This document shows positions 53,147 through 61,251 of a DNA stretch of 64,000 nt, piece after piece (position 1 is the first letter of the stretch; each line of letters opens with the position of its first letter). The notes beneath the pieces are model-generated. The model made no database searches. It worked only from the letters and a program-made list of their open reading frames with translations, and had not been told where the DNA came from. The stretch comes from Pseudomonadales bacterium (GTDB lineage: Bacteria > Pseudomonadota > Gammaproteobacteria > Pseudomonadales > Halieaceae). The position numbers and the translations under genes are program-made. The stretch is from NCBI GenBank assembly GCA_024234735.1, contig JACKNV010000001.1:496001-560000 (forward strand), given 5' to 3'.

Positions 53147-53310
53147 GCGACTGCGCGCCGGGCCGCCTCTCTCCCGGTTTGTGCACCAGCCGGCACTTTA
53201 TTGCCGCTGGCGTGGACACCTGTCGGCCATTTGGTTATAAATACCCAAACGGCTTAAGTGAAAATAAGCTTAACGCGCGTTTTCATGCTGGGGGAAGCAG
53301 GCCGTAAGCT

Positions 53311-54912
53311 ATGTATCGCTATAGTGTCGACAACGCCATAACCTACACCTCGGAAGACTTCGTGCTCTTTCGGGAATCTCCCTTCGCCTGCTGGATGGAG
53401 CGTCTCACGCTGGAGAACCCCGATCACGGCATTCCCGCCGATCTGGGCAGTACCCCGCCGGGCAATACTGTCCAGCGCCAGGACGATCTGGCGGATACCC
53501 TGCGCGCCGAAGGAAAAAAAGTCGCCCATATATCCTGGGATCTGGACGAACCGGCACGGCGGGCCGCCACGCTTGAAGCGATGCGCAGCGGGGCCGATTA
53601 CATTGTCGACGGGCAGCTGGCGCTGGGCCCGCTGTCGGGCCCCGCCAACCTGCTGGTGCGCACCAGCGGCTATTCCGAGCTCGGTGACTACCTGTACACT
53701 CCCTGCGACACCCAGGCAGCCGCGCGCCTGCATCCGGCCTTTCGCCTGTGTTTCCTGGCAGACCTGCTGCACAGCCTGCAGGGGCAGCTGCCGCCGCAGA
53801 TGCTGCTCATCCGGGATGGCGAAAATGTAAAATGCCTGCCGACAGACGACCACATCTACCACTATCGGGCCGTCAAGCAGCGCTTCATGGAAGCCATGGG
53901 CAATTTCCGCAAACACCGCATGCCGGACCCCGCGGAGTCGTCACATTTCGGTCGCTGGTCCGATTGTGCCCACGAGGTGCTCAAACAGCGCATGCGCCGC
54001 CAGGAAGAGGAGGACGTCGAGCAGCCGCCACAGGAGACGGCCGCCGAGGGGCTGCTGGTGCAACCGATACGGCAGGCGGCCGCCGCTGGCCACATGCCGC
54101 CGCAGCAGGCATTCGCCACCGTTGCGGTCGCTCCCGATACGAGTGCCGACTTCACCCTCGCCGAGCAGGCTCGTCGCCTGCAGCCCGGTACCTACCAGGC
54201 GGGTCCCGGGTATTTCCGCCTGCGACAGCTGAAAGCGGGCGGCGAAGGGCTGGCCGGCCGCCGCGCATCGGCGGGGTCAACTCCCCAGCAGGAGTCGCCA
54301 ACCGCCACCGGGTCCGAGCCGGCGGCGCCGCGCCACAACCGGCGCGCATCGGACAAGGCCCTGCAGAACCTGGAGTTCATTGGCAGTAGCCAGTTCGTGC
54401 CGGTTATCGATTCGCCGCCACCGCAAGCCGAACCGGTGGATAACGCTCCCTCGCCCAGCCTGCGCGACCCTCGCCGCAAGGGCGTGCCCAGCCTGAACCA
54501 GGCAGTGACCAGCACACCTGTCAACCGGGTGTCGCTGGAGGACCTCCACTGGGTGGCACCGGGCCGTGACCCGGAACCGGAACCCGACACGCGCGACCGG
54601 GCCCCCGAGGCAGACAGTGAAACGGTATCACTGGTGGATCGAGACAGTTACCAGGCAATGTCGCCACCGCCGGTATTCACCACCGCCGATGGCGACTATG
54701 GGGAGGTGGACGAGGCGCCGCCGGCTCTGGAGGAGCCGGTAACCCGGCCCTTCAGCAACAGTATCTTCAATGACCCGCTGTTCACCGACCCGTTGTTCGT
54801 CGATTCCGATACGCCTCCGCCCAGACACGGATACGCCGGCACTGGCCACGCCCGGCCGGGACAGGACGCCATCAGCAATACGCTGATGACCAGCGACGAC
54901 TTCGAAGAGTAG
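53311..54912 (+). CDS. RecB-like nuclease-fold protein with long disordered tail
   Basis: A 533-residue protein. Residues 1-~215 resemble the TM0106 group of RecB-family nucleases: YTSEDFVLFRESPFACWM at the start, GADYIVDGQLALGPLSGP near 91-108, GYSELGDYLYTPCDTQAA near 118-135, RLCFLADLLHSLQGQLPP near 147-164, and YHYRAVKQRFMEAM near 185. Active members have a Lys in the D-T-K core; here it is DTQ. Residues ~230-533 are low-complexity, rich in Pro, Glu, Asp, Gln and Arg, with a repeated NDPLFTDPLFVD near 495 and no domain I recognise. It is monocistronic, facing the SRPBCC-SDR gene. The assignment of the first half is from pattern only. Confidence 0.7.
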   Translation: MYRYSVDNAITYTSEDFVLFRESPFACWMERLTLENPDHGIPADLGSTPPGNTVQRQDDLADTLRAEGKKVAHISWDLDEPARRAATLEAMRSGADYIVDGQLALGPLSGPANLLVRTSGYSELGDYLYTPCDTQAAARLHPAFRLCFLADLLHSLQGQLPPQMLLIRDGENVKCLPTDDHIYHYRAVKQRFMEAMGNFRKHRMPDPAESSHFGRWSDCAHEVLKQRMRRQEEEDVEQPPQETAAEGLLVQPIRQAAAAGHMPPQQAFATVAVAPDTSADFTLAEQARRLQPGTYQAGPGYFRLRQLKAGGEGLAGRRASAGSTPQQESPTATGSEPAAPRHNRRASDKALQNLEFIGSSQFVPVIDSPPPQAEPVDNAPSPSLRDPRRKGVPSLNQAVTSTPVNRVSLEDLHWVAPGRDPEPEPDTRDRAPEADSETVSLVDRDSYQAMSPPPVFTTADGDYGEVDEAPPALEEPVTRPFSNSIFNDPLFTDPLFVDSDTPPPRHGYAGTGHARPGQDAISNTLMTSDDFEE

Positions 54913-54914
54913 TT

Positions 54915-54943
54915 CCGGGCTGCCCCGCACCAAGCGGGCCCGG
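54915..54943. terminator. Possible hairpin between convergent genes
   Basis: CCGGG and CCCGC (54915-54928) can pair with GCGGG and CCCGG (54934-54943) around an ACCAA loop, with a small bulge on the 5' side. It lies just after the stop of the RecB-like gene and before the end of the convergent SRPBCC-SDR gene. No T run is present. Confidence 0.35.
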
Positions 54944-54970
54944 CCGTTTGCACGGCGATGTCCCGTGGTC

Positions 54971-56404
54971 TCAGCAAGCAATACCGGCGGTTCGCCGGCC
55001 ATGGGGGGGCGCGCCGACATAATGTGCCAGAGTGGTCATCAGTTGCCTGCAATGCTCCGGCGATTCCCGTGTAGACGCCAGCAGGTTGGCGGCGCGTGGC
55101 TCCCGGTCCAGAAACAACTCGCCACTGCAGAGTGCCGCTTCGGAGGCAACCGCCAGCCAGATTATGGTGTCGGCTCCCTGTTCAGGGGTTCGCAGTACAG
55201 GGCGGGCTAGCCTTTGAAAGCGTGGCCAGGTGGTTTGCGCTTCAGGGGTGCTGACCCAGCCCGGGTGCATGGCGTTGACCACGATACCGTCCTGGCGCCA
55301 CTGCCTGGCCCATTCCCGGGTCACCACCATCAGTGCCCGCTTGGCCCTGGCGCAGGCGACACCGCCGGAGTAGCCCTGCGGCGGTGCTTCCAGGTGCTCC
55401 AGGGACAGCGCCTGGGTGTACATGCCTGTAGCTAGCACATTGATGACCCGGGCAGTCCCGGCCCTGTCCAGCAACGGTTTCAGGCCGCAGGTCAGGCGAT
55501 AGGGGCTGAGCAGCGACAGGGCAAAATTATATTCCAGGCCCTCGCCGGTATCTCGTCGCGAGTTTGACGGGGCACCGGTATTATTGACCAGGACGTCCAC
55601 CGGGCGATCCAGCCGGCGCAGGCGTCGCACCAGGCGATCGACCTCCGCCATACGGCTCAGGTCGGCCACTTCCAGGTGAACGTGGGGGTTGCCGCTTTCC
55701 CGTTCCAGTGCCCGCTGCAGTCCCAGGGCCTTGCTCTCATCGCGAATCACCAGGGTCAACTGGGCGCCCGATTCGGCCAGGCGGCGGGCCGTTGCCAGGC
55801 CAATTCCCGAACTGGCGTCAGTGATGACGATATGTTTGCCCAGCATGGAGCGGGACATGGGCTGGAACCGTTTGCAGGCGTGTCGAAACCCGAAACGGGT
55901 GAAGTCGAAGACGGCAGGCAGCAACAGTTTCTCGCCGCGTTCGCTATTCCTGCATTTGCAGGGGGCGGGCAGATGGTCGTCCAGGGCACGCTTGATTCGC
56001 TGCGCGGACATGCGGCCCGTTTCCTCCAGTCCACCGCGCAGTCGCTCCTCGATCCAGCAAAGCGGTTTATTGAACCTGAACACGGTTCGGTAATCGATGC
56101 GGGTGCCGGTCGCGGTTTCACTGAGGTGAATCAGGTCGTCGACGCTGAAGTACCGATTGGTACCGTGCAGGCTGATGACACCGGCCTCGTCCAGGCGGGT
56201 GAGTGTGTAGTGTACGCTGAGGCGTCCCAGCGGATGGCGACAGACTACTTCGAAGCGGGTGCCGTTGGCGACCGGTCCGCGGGTCAGTTTGCGCGCTGCT
56301 GCGATGCTGTGCCCCCACTCGGGGGCGGTGCGAAAATCCGCGAGGTAGCGCAGGGCTTCATGCAAGGGGCGGTTTACGTCGATCTTTTCATGCAGGGTAA
56401 TCAT
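54971..56404 (-). CDS. SRPBCC-SDR fusion protein (DHRS12-like) with altered catalytic site
   Basis: A 477-residue protein from ATG 56404. Residues ~1-150 are an SRPBCC/polyketide-cyclase fold (MITLHEKIDVNRPLHEALRY; SVHYTLTRLDEAGVISLHG), which binds a hydrophobic ligand. A linker follows, then a short-chain dehydrogenase from ~185 that follows DHRS12 closely (RVINVLATGMYTQALSL, AMHPGWVSTPEAQTTWP, EQGADTIIWLA). Several normally fixed SDR residues differ: VITDASSGIG (near 190) has Asp where the nucleotide motif has Gly; the Ser position in VSSGGM reads LATGM; the catalytic Tyr of YxxxK is Cys (CARAK, Cys 351). NNTGA is intact. It may bind cofactor weakly or act as a binding protein rather than a reductase. 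Confidence 0.85.
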   Translation of the reverse strand: MITLHEKIDVNRPLHEALRYLADFRTAPEWGHSIAAARKLTRGPVANGTRFEVVCRHPLGRLSVHYTLTRLDEAGVISLHGTNRYFSVDDLIHLSETATGTRIDYRTVFRFNKPLCWIEERLRGGLEETGRMSAQRIKRALDDHLPAPCKCRNSERGEKLLLPAVFDFTRFGFRHACKRFQPMSRSMLGKHIVITDASSGIGLATARRLAESGAQLTLVIRDESKALGLQRALERESGNPHVHLEVADLSRMAEVDRLVRRLRRLDRPVDVLVNNTGAPSNSRRDTGEGLEYNFALSLLSPYRLTCGLKPLLDRAGTARVINVLATGMYTQALSLEHLEAPPQGYSGGVACARAKRALMVVTREWARQWRQDGIVVNAMHPGWVSTPEAQTTWPRFQRLARPVLRTPEQGADTIIWLAVASEAALCSGELFLDREPRAANLLASTRESPEHCRQLMTTLAHYVGAPPHGRRTAGIAC

Positions 56405-56572
56405 AGTCGCGGTATCGGGCCGGAGTTTCTCCTGGTAGTGACGCGCTGGCTGCGCGGCCGGCTTGTCAGTGCACTGCCCGGACGGTTGACATGACGCTTG
56501 CGCGCCCGCATGGTTTGGGGCCAGGATCGCGGGTGTGTAACCTGCAATATAGCAGTTAAAGGAGGGATGCGT

Positions 56573-57022
56573 ATGAGCAGGCCATTGCCCAAATGGGGGT
56601 TGCTCGCACTGTGGCTGCTTGGCGTCCACGGCGTGCTTGCCGGGGAGCGCGGCGCCGTGAGTTGCGAGCAGTTACACTGGTCGGACGCGGTACTGGCGGC
56701 GAATCCGGATATCGCCAGTGCCTGCCGCGGTGTCTTCCAGAAAGATGACAAGCTGTACGCCCTGGCCCGCATCGAGGTGATGCAGGTACAGGGTGATACC
56801 CTGCGGTTCCGAACGTTGCGTACGGATGGCAGCAAAGGGCCCAGGCGCAGCGTAAAACTGCCGGCTGATTTCAGGATTGTACTGGATGGTCGCGCTTACC
56901 GCCCCAGCCAGCTATCGGCTGGCCAGCAGTTGGATATCTTCCTGCCGGAGGATCGCTTTGCACTGATCCTGTCGAGTGACGGGGCAGGGGTGAATGCCAC
57001 CGCCGCTGTGACCATCGAATAG
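56573..57022 (+). CDS. Hypothetical secreted protein
   Basis: A 149-residue protein. ATG 56573 is preferred over ATG 56567 because GGAGGG (56561-56566) touches the latter. A signal peptide is clear (MSRPLPKWGLLALWLLGVHGVLAGERG). The mature part contains two Cys residues (VSCEQLHW, ASACRGVFQ), which may form a disulfide, and the strand-rich stretch VMQVQGDTLRFRTLRTDGSK ending in PADFRIVLDGRAYRPSQLS (both under 20 residues here), reminiscent of small periplasmic beta-sandwich proteins. I do not recognise a family. It is divergent from the SRPBCC-SDR gene across ~170 bp and convergent with 57029-57364. Confidence 0.72.
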   Translation: MSRPLPKWGLLALWLLGVHGVLAGERGAVSCEQLHWSDAVLAANPDIASACRGVFQKDDKLYALARIEVMQVQGDTLRFRTLRTDGSKGPRRSVKLPADFRIVLDGRAYRPSQLSAGQQLDIFLPEDRFALILSSDGAGVNATAAVTIE

Positions 57023-57028
57023 CCTGGC

Positions 57029-57364
57029 CTATTCGTCGATCCACACCCGGCGCAGGGGTTCTCCGAAATCGTCATAGATGACCTTGCGGCGTGGCGGCGG
57101 GATGCGGCTGCGTTTGCGCTGCCCGCCGCGTACGCGCTGCAGTTTGCGACGGGCGTCCAGCGCGGCGAGCACTTCGGGTATTTCAGTGCGCGGCTCGCGC
57201 GGCTCGATGAACAGGCGGCGGTTGGGAAGCGGAGGCTGGGTGCCGGGCTCCCGGCCGCTTACGCCCCTGGGTATATCCTTGATCTGCCCGCCCTGGCGCA
57301 GGAAACGCGCGGTTTCCTTCTCCAGTTCCGCGCGTACGTCAGCTTTGGACACGGGCTTTTTCAA
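57029..57364 (-). CDS. Small basic conserved protein, possible transcription-associated factor
   Basis: A 111-residue basic protein that begins MKKPVSKADVRAELEKETAR, followed by FLRQGGQIKDIPRGVSGREPG near residues 21-41. This opening recurs in small gammaproteobacterial proteins of unknown function, some of which have been linked to RNA polymerase, but I cannot name one with certainty. The middle is Pro- and Arg-rich, and the C-terminus (RKVIYDDFGEPLRRVWIDE) is also conserved in feel. It has no signal peptide. It ends 7 bp from the convergent secreted-protein gene. Confidence 0.65.
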   Translation of the reverse strand: MKKPVSKADVRAELEKETARFLRQGGQIKDIPRGVSGREPGTQPPLPNRRLFIEPREPRTEIPEVLAALDARRKLQRVRGGQRKRSRIPPPRRKVIYDDFGEPLRRVWIDE

Positions 57365-57420
57365 GGCAGCAAGTCTCGCCGTTCACAGGTAATGGCCAGT
57401 ATACCGCTGCGGTAGGACTT

Positions 57421-58383
57421 TTACAGGCCGTTTCCCCTGGCGATCTGACTGCGCAACCTGGCGCCCGGACCCTCCGTTTGCAACGTCACCTCACCGTCGA
57501 CCACGTCGATCCCCAGGCTGGCAAAGATATCGCCAAAGGCCGGAACCTGTTCTGCGACGACCAGTTCGTCGTACAGTATCTCGAACAGGACCACCCGGTT
57601 GAGCCGGTCGAGTTGACGGACGATCGCGGGTACCGACAGACTCTGGTCACGGCAGCAGCGGTTGAGTTCGGCAAGCGCCAGGTCGAGATTGCGCTGCCCA
57701 CCCGACTGCAGCCGCAGGCGTGTGTCCGCGGCCAGGAAATACCAGGCGCCACTCCAGTAAACCCGCATGAAGCCGCCATCCTGGCGCATATTGTCACTGA
57801 CCTCGGCAAGCGGCACGCCATCGAAGGCGGTATCCGCCAGGCCGCGCTGAAAGCCGTCGTACAACTTCTGCCACATCTGCTGCTCGGTGATGACGCCCGC
57901 GCGGGCCTGCATCAGGTTCTGGTAGTAGCTGGCCAGGCCCTCGCTGAACCAGGCATCACCCCAGCCGCGGTAGGGAATGAGCAGGTGGGCGAGTTCGTGG
58001 TAGCCGGTCCACGCCCGCTGCAACGCATCGGGGGAGGCGCTGGGGGCAGTAAAAAATTCCACCCGGGTGGGGTGCTCACGATATACCTGCGCCCAGGGTA
58101 TGGGATCGCCGGCGGTGGCAGAGGTGGCCGGCGCCACCGATATTTGCCATTGTTGCAGCGGCCAGTGGCCGTATACCTGCGCCAGGCTGGTAGCGATGAA
58201 TTCGACCCAGGTCAGCAGGTCTGCCTGCTCCGCGGGCTGAAAGTCGGCGCTGACATGCACAGCCAGGCGACAACCGTCCCGGTCATAGAGGTTGGTGTCG
58301 AGGGCCTCATCGGTGTGAGCGGCACCTGCCAGCAACAGGCCCAGTCCCAGCAGCAGCGCGCCGCCCGGGTTGATCCGCCGCAT
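57421..58383 (-). CDS. Secreted HExxH putative metallopeptidase
   Basis: A 320-residue protein with a signal peptide (MRRINPGGALLLGLGLLLAGAAHT). The zinc site is GYHELAHLLIPYRGWG near residues 125-140 (HExxH) and the third ligand Glu follows in AWFSEGLASYYQ, the gluzincin arrangement found in M1- and M61-like peptidases. Regions before and after do not match a peptidase family that I can name. It may be a peptidase or an inactive relative; substrate unknown. It ends a minus-strand pair with the MBL hydrolase, whose stop lies 5 bp from its start. Confidence 0.75.
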   Translation of the reverse strand: MRRINPGGALLLGLGLLLAGAAHTDEALDTNLYDRDGCRLAVHVSADFQPAEQADLLTWVEFIATSLAQVYGHWPLQQWQISVAPATSATAGDPIPWAQVYREHPTRVEFFTAPSASPDALQRAWTGYHELAHLLIPYRGWGDAWFSEGLASYYQNLMQARAGVITEQQMWQKLYDGFQRGLADTAFDGVPLAEVSDNMRQDGGFMRVYWSGAWYFLAADTRLRLQSGGQRNLDLALAELNRCCRDQSLSVPAIVRQLDRLNRVVLFEILYDELVVAEQVPAFGDIFASLGIDVVDGEVTLQTEGPGARLRSQIARGNGL

Positions 58384-58388
58384 CCGCT

Positions 58389-59363
58389 TCAGCTGCCCGG
58401 TGGGCTCTGTACAGCGCCGCGATAGCCGGCCAGTTCCGCCATCCGGGCAAACAGTTCAAAGATGTCGGTGGCTGTCTGCTGCTCGTTGAACTCGCGATAC
58501 AGTGAATCAACGTTCACCGCGATGCGCTCGGGATCAGACCAGGCTGAGTACTCCGCCAGTTCGATATCCCGGGCGGCCTCGAAGGCACTGAGGCCGGCGT
58601 CGTAGCGCGCCCGTGCCTGGTCGCGAACGTACTCGAGGTACTCCCGCACCGCGGCCACGCCGCGCTTGTCGGTCAGCGGCCCGTGCCCGGGCACGATATG
58701 GTCGACATCCATGGCCTCGATCAGCCGACAGGCCTTGATCCAGTTCGCCACCGGACCCTGCCACATTATCGGGGTGCCCTCGATGAACAGGATATCGCCG
58801 GTGAACACGGTGCGGTCGCGCGGCGAGTGCACCAGAACGTCGCCGCGGGTATGAGCCGGGCCCACTTCGATGAGGTGCACCGGTTTGTCCCCGACCTGCA
58901 GGTCCAGGTGCCCGTCGAAGGTTTCGCTGGGGGGGGTGTGGTGGATACCGGCAAACTGGAACTGGCCGAAACAGTGGCGAAAATACTCGCCCACCTGGCC
59001 CATGTCCGCTGCCATTTCCATCAGGGCGGCCATCGCCTCGGGCGGCAACTCGGCCATTTCCGCGGCGGATGCGGAGGAGGCGATGATCCGGGCGCCGGCA
59101 ACCAGCTCGTTGCCGTGGCAGTGGTCGCCGTTCGCGTGGGTATTGACCAGCGTGCCGATTTCATCGGCTCGCGGCTCGGCGGCGCGCATGGCCCGCAGCA
59201 TGCGGCCGGTAAGCGGGAGATCGTACAGGGTATCCACCAACAGGGATTGCTCCCCGTCGACAATCAGTCCCGCGTTGCTCCAGCCCCAGGTAGCGCGCGG
59301 GGCCAGCCAGGCATACACGCCATCGCCCAGTGTCTGCAGGCCGTGTTTATTCTCGTTGCCCAT
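58389..59363 (-). CDS. MBL-fold metallo-hydrolase
   Basis: A 324-residue enzyme; ATG 59363 is used because the only longer start is TTG 59393 with no better ribosome site. The metal site is THANGDHCHGNEL near residues 75-87 (HxxxDH type, with Asn-Gly where most have other residues), with the bridging Asp in VFTGDILFIEGTP near 182 and the third His in IVPGHGPLTDKRG near 226. The layout resembles alkyl-sulfatase or glyoxalase II-like MBL enzymes. The substrate is unknown. It has no signal peptide. It is divergent from plsC across 126 bp. Confidence 0.88.
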   Translation of the reverse strand: MGNENKHGLQTLGDGVYAWLAPRATWGWSNAGLIVDGEQSLLVDTLYDLPLTGRMLRAMRAAEPRADEIGTLVNTHANGDHCHGNELVAGARIIASSASAAEMAELPPEAMAALMEMAADMGQVGEYFRHCFGQFQFAGIHHTPPSETFDGHLDLQVGDKPVHLIEVGPAHTRGDVLVHSPRDRTVFTGDILFIEGTPIMWQGPVANWIKACRLIEAMDVDHIVPGHGPLTDKRGVAAVREYLEYVRDQARARYDAGLSAFEAARDIELAEYSAWSDPERIAVNVDSLYREFNEQQTATDIFELFARMAELAGYRGAVQSPPGS

Positions 59364-59489
59364 AATAGCGTCCGGCGGCCATCGGGAGTTCAAGTATTAC
59401 CCAGAATCGGCGCCAAATACAGCCGGTATGTTTTATCCGGGAGCCGCAATCTGGTTTAATGCTCAGCCTGACAACCCCGGATACCGCGC

Positions 59490-60233
59490 ATGAACGCCGT
59501 ACGCTCCCTGCTAGTATTCATCTGGCTCGTACTGACCCTGATCCCCCAGGGACTCGCCCTGGTACTGTCTTCGCTGGTCCTCAAGGACGAAAAAGTGTGG
59601 TGGTGGTTCGCCGTGCCCTGGTTGCGCGGGGTGGTCGAGGCGGCGCGTATCGTCGGCGGGGTGCGATATCGCCTGCACGGTGAGGAAAACCTGCCACCGG
59701 CGGAGGATATGCGCCGGGTGATTCTGTGCCCCAAGCACCAGTCCACCTGGGAGACGTTCTATTTTCCCAGTATGACGCCCCATCCACTGGCCTATGTGTT
59801 CAAGAAAGAGTTGCTGCGCATCCCGTTCTTTGGCTGGGCCATCGGCGCGATCGACATGATTCACATCGACCGCAGCAAGGGGGGGGAATCCTGGAAAAAG
59901 GTGGCGGAACAGGGTTCGGCGCTCATGGATCGCGGCAAGTGGATCATCATGTTTCCAGAGGGCACCCGTACTGAACGCGGTACCAAGGGCAATTACAAGG
60001 CCGGTGCCACCCGCCTGGCGGTGGCCACCGGGGCCTATGTCATACCTATCGCCGTGACCTCGGGGCGCTGTTGGCCGCGGCGGTCTTTCTCGCTGCGTCC
60101 CGGCGTCATCGACGTTTCCATTGGCCAGCCGGTCAGCGCCCAGGGCAGGGAGCCGGGGGAATTGATGGACGAAGTGGAACACTGGATAGAGAGCGAAATG
60201 CGGCGTCTCGATCCGGACGCCTACCAGACCTGA
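59490..60233 (+). CDS. plsC: 1-acylglycerol-3-phosphate acyltransferase
   Basis: A 247-residue membrane acyltransferase that makes phosphatidic acid. An N-terminal hydrophobic segment (LLVFIWLVLTLIPQGLALVL) anchors it. The catalytic box is KHQSTWETF near residues 78-86, where a Glu stands in the HX4D place, as in many proteobacterial PlsC. FPEGTRTERGTK near 151-162 binds the glycerol phosphate, and AVTSGRCWPRRSF follows. It is the first gene of a rightward trio with the small membrane protein and the dienelactone hydrolase. Confidence 0.94.
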   Translation: MNAVRSLLVFIWLVLTLIPQGLALVLSSLVLKDEKVWWWFAVPWLRGVVEAARIVGGVRYRLHGEENLPPAEDMRRVILCPKHQSTWETFYFPSMTPHPLAYVFKKELLRIPFFGWAIGAIDMIHIDRSKGGESWKKVAEQGSALMDRGKWIIMFPEGTRTERGTKGNYKAGATRLAVATGAYVIPIAVTSGRCWPRRSFSLRPGVIDVSIGQPVSAQGREPGELMDEVEHWIESEMRRLDPDAYQT

Positions 60234-60252
60234 CGGGTATCGGGAGAATCAT

Positions 60253-60528
60253 ATGTCGGCGGGAAAAATAGCGTGCCTGGTAGTGTATGCCGCGCTGATC
60301 GCGGTGGCTGTCAGCCAGGCCGGGTTGGGTCTGGGTACCGTGGCGCTGGGAATATTGCTGGCCCTGGCGATATCCCACCTGATCGAGATGGGGCTCTACT
60401 ATAAACTCTGCCAGCGCGCCGGCGGCAGCCTGGCGGGCAATCTGCTGAATGTGTTCCTGTTCGGGTATTTTCACATGGTGGAGATGAAGGCCCAGCAGTG
60501 CCCTGTCGATAGCGGGCAGGCACCATGA
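60253..60528 (+). CDS. Small membrane protein (DUF1145-like)
   Basis: A 91-residue protein with two hydrophobic stretches (IACLVVYAALIAVAVSQAGL; VALGILLALAISHLIEMGL) and the segment NVFLFGYFHMVEMK near residues 64-77, which resembles the FLFGVFELL part of E. coli YhhL (DUF1145). The function is unknown. It starts 19 bp after plsC and overlaps the next gene by 4 bp, so it belongs to that transcript. Confidence 0.7.
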   Translation: MSAGKIACLVVYAALIAVAVSQAGLGLGTVALGILLALAISHLIEMGLYYKLCQRAGGSLAGNLLNVFLFGYFHMVEMKAQQCPVDSGQAP

Positions 60529-61244
60529 CCCTGCAGACGCGCCTGGTGGAATACCGGGATGGCGACACCTTACTGGAGGCCTTCCTGGCCTGGGACGATG
60601 TGGTGGCGGGGCCGCGTCCGGCGGTCGTCATCGCCCCCACCTGGGCGGGGCGCTCGGCCTTCGAGGAGGGCAAGGCGCGGGACCTCGCCGCGCTCGGCTA
60701 CGTGGGTTTCGTCCTGGACATGTACGGCAAGGGTCGACGCGGCGCCTCCCCCCAGGAAAGCGCCGCCCTGATGGCGCCGCTGATGGAGGACAGGGCGGGC
60801 CTGCAGCGGCGTATCAATCGGGCGGTGGCCGTCGTCCGCGAGCAATTGGAGGTCGACCCGCAGCGGGTAGCGGCCTGCGGCTACTGTTTTGGGGGGCTGT
60901 GTGTTCTCGACCTGGCGCGCTCGGGCAGCGATGTTCGCGGTGTCGTCAGCCTGCACGGGCTGTTCAGCGCGCCGAATCACACCGCCGGCAGGCGCATCGC
61001 GGCGAAGATCCTGTGCCTGCATGGCTATGACGATCCCATGGCCCGCCCCGAGAGCCTGCTGGAACTGGCGGGGGAGCTGACCGCCGCAGGTGCCGACTGG
61101 CAGGTGCACGCCTACGGCCATACCGTGCATGCGTTTACCAACCCGCAGGCCGACAATGCGGAAATGGGGACGGTCTACAGCGCCACCGCGGACCGGCGCT
61201 CGCGCGCGGCCATGCTCGCTTTTCTCGAGGAATGCTTTGCCTGA
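60525..61244 (+). CDS. Dienelactone hydrolase family protein
   Basis: A 239-residue alpha/beta hydrolase. The nucleophile elbow is ACGYCFGGLCVL near residues 118-129, with Cys as nucleophile as in dienelactone hydrolases. The acid Asp is in HGYDDPMARPE near 167 and the catalytic His in YGHTVHAFTNPQ near 200. The opening lid Glu is in FEEGKARDLAALG. Members hydrolyse dienelactones or related lactones and esters; the substrate here is unknown. ATG 60525 overlaps the preceding gene (ATGA). Confidence 0.9.
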   Translation: MTLQTRLVEYRDGDTLLEAFLAWDDVVAGPRPAVVIAPTWAGRSAFEEGKARDLAALGYVGFVLDMYGKGRRGASPQESAALMAPLMEDRAGLQRRINRAVAVVREQLEVDPQRVAACGYCFGGLCVLDLARSGSDVRGVVSLHGLFSAPNHTAGRRIAAKILCLHGYDDPMARPESLLELAGELTAAGADWQVHAYGHTVHAFTNPQADNAEMGTVYSATADRRSRAAMLAFLEECFA

Positions 61245-61251
61245 TGGCGCC

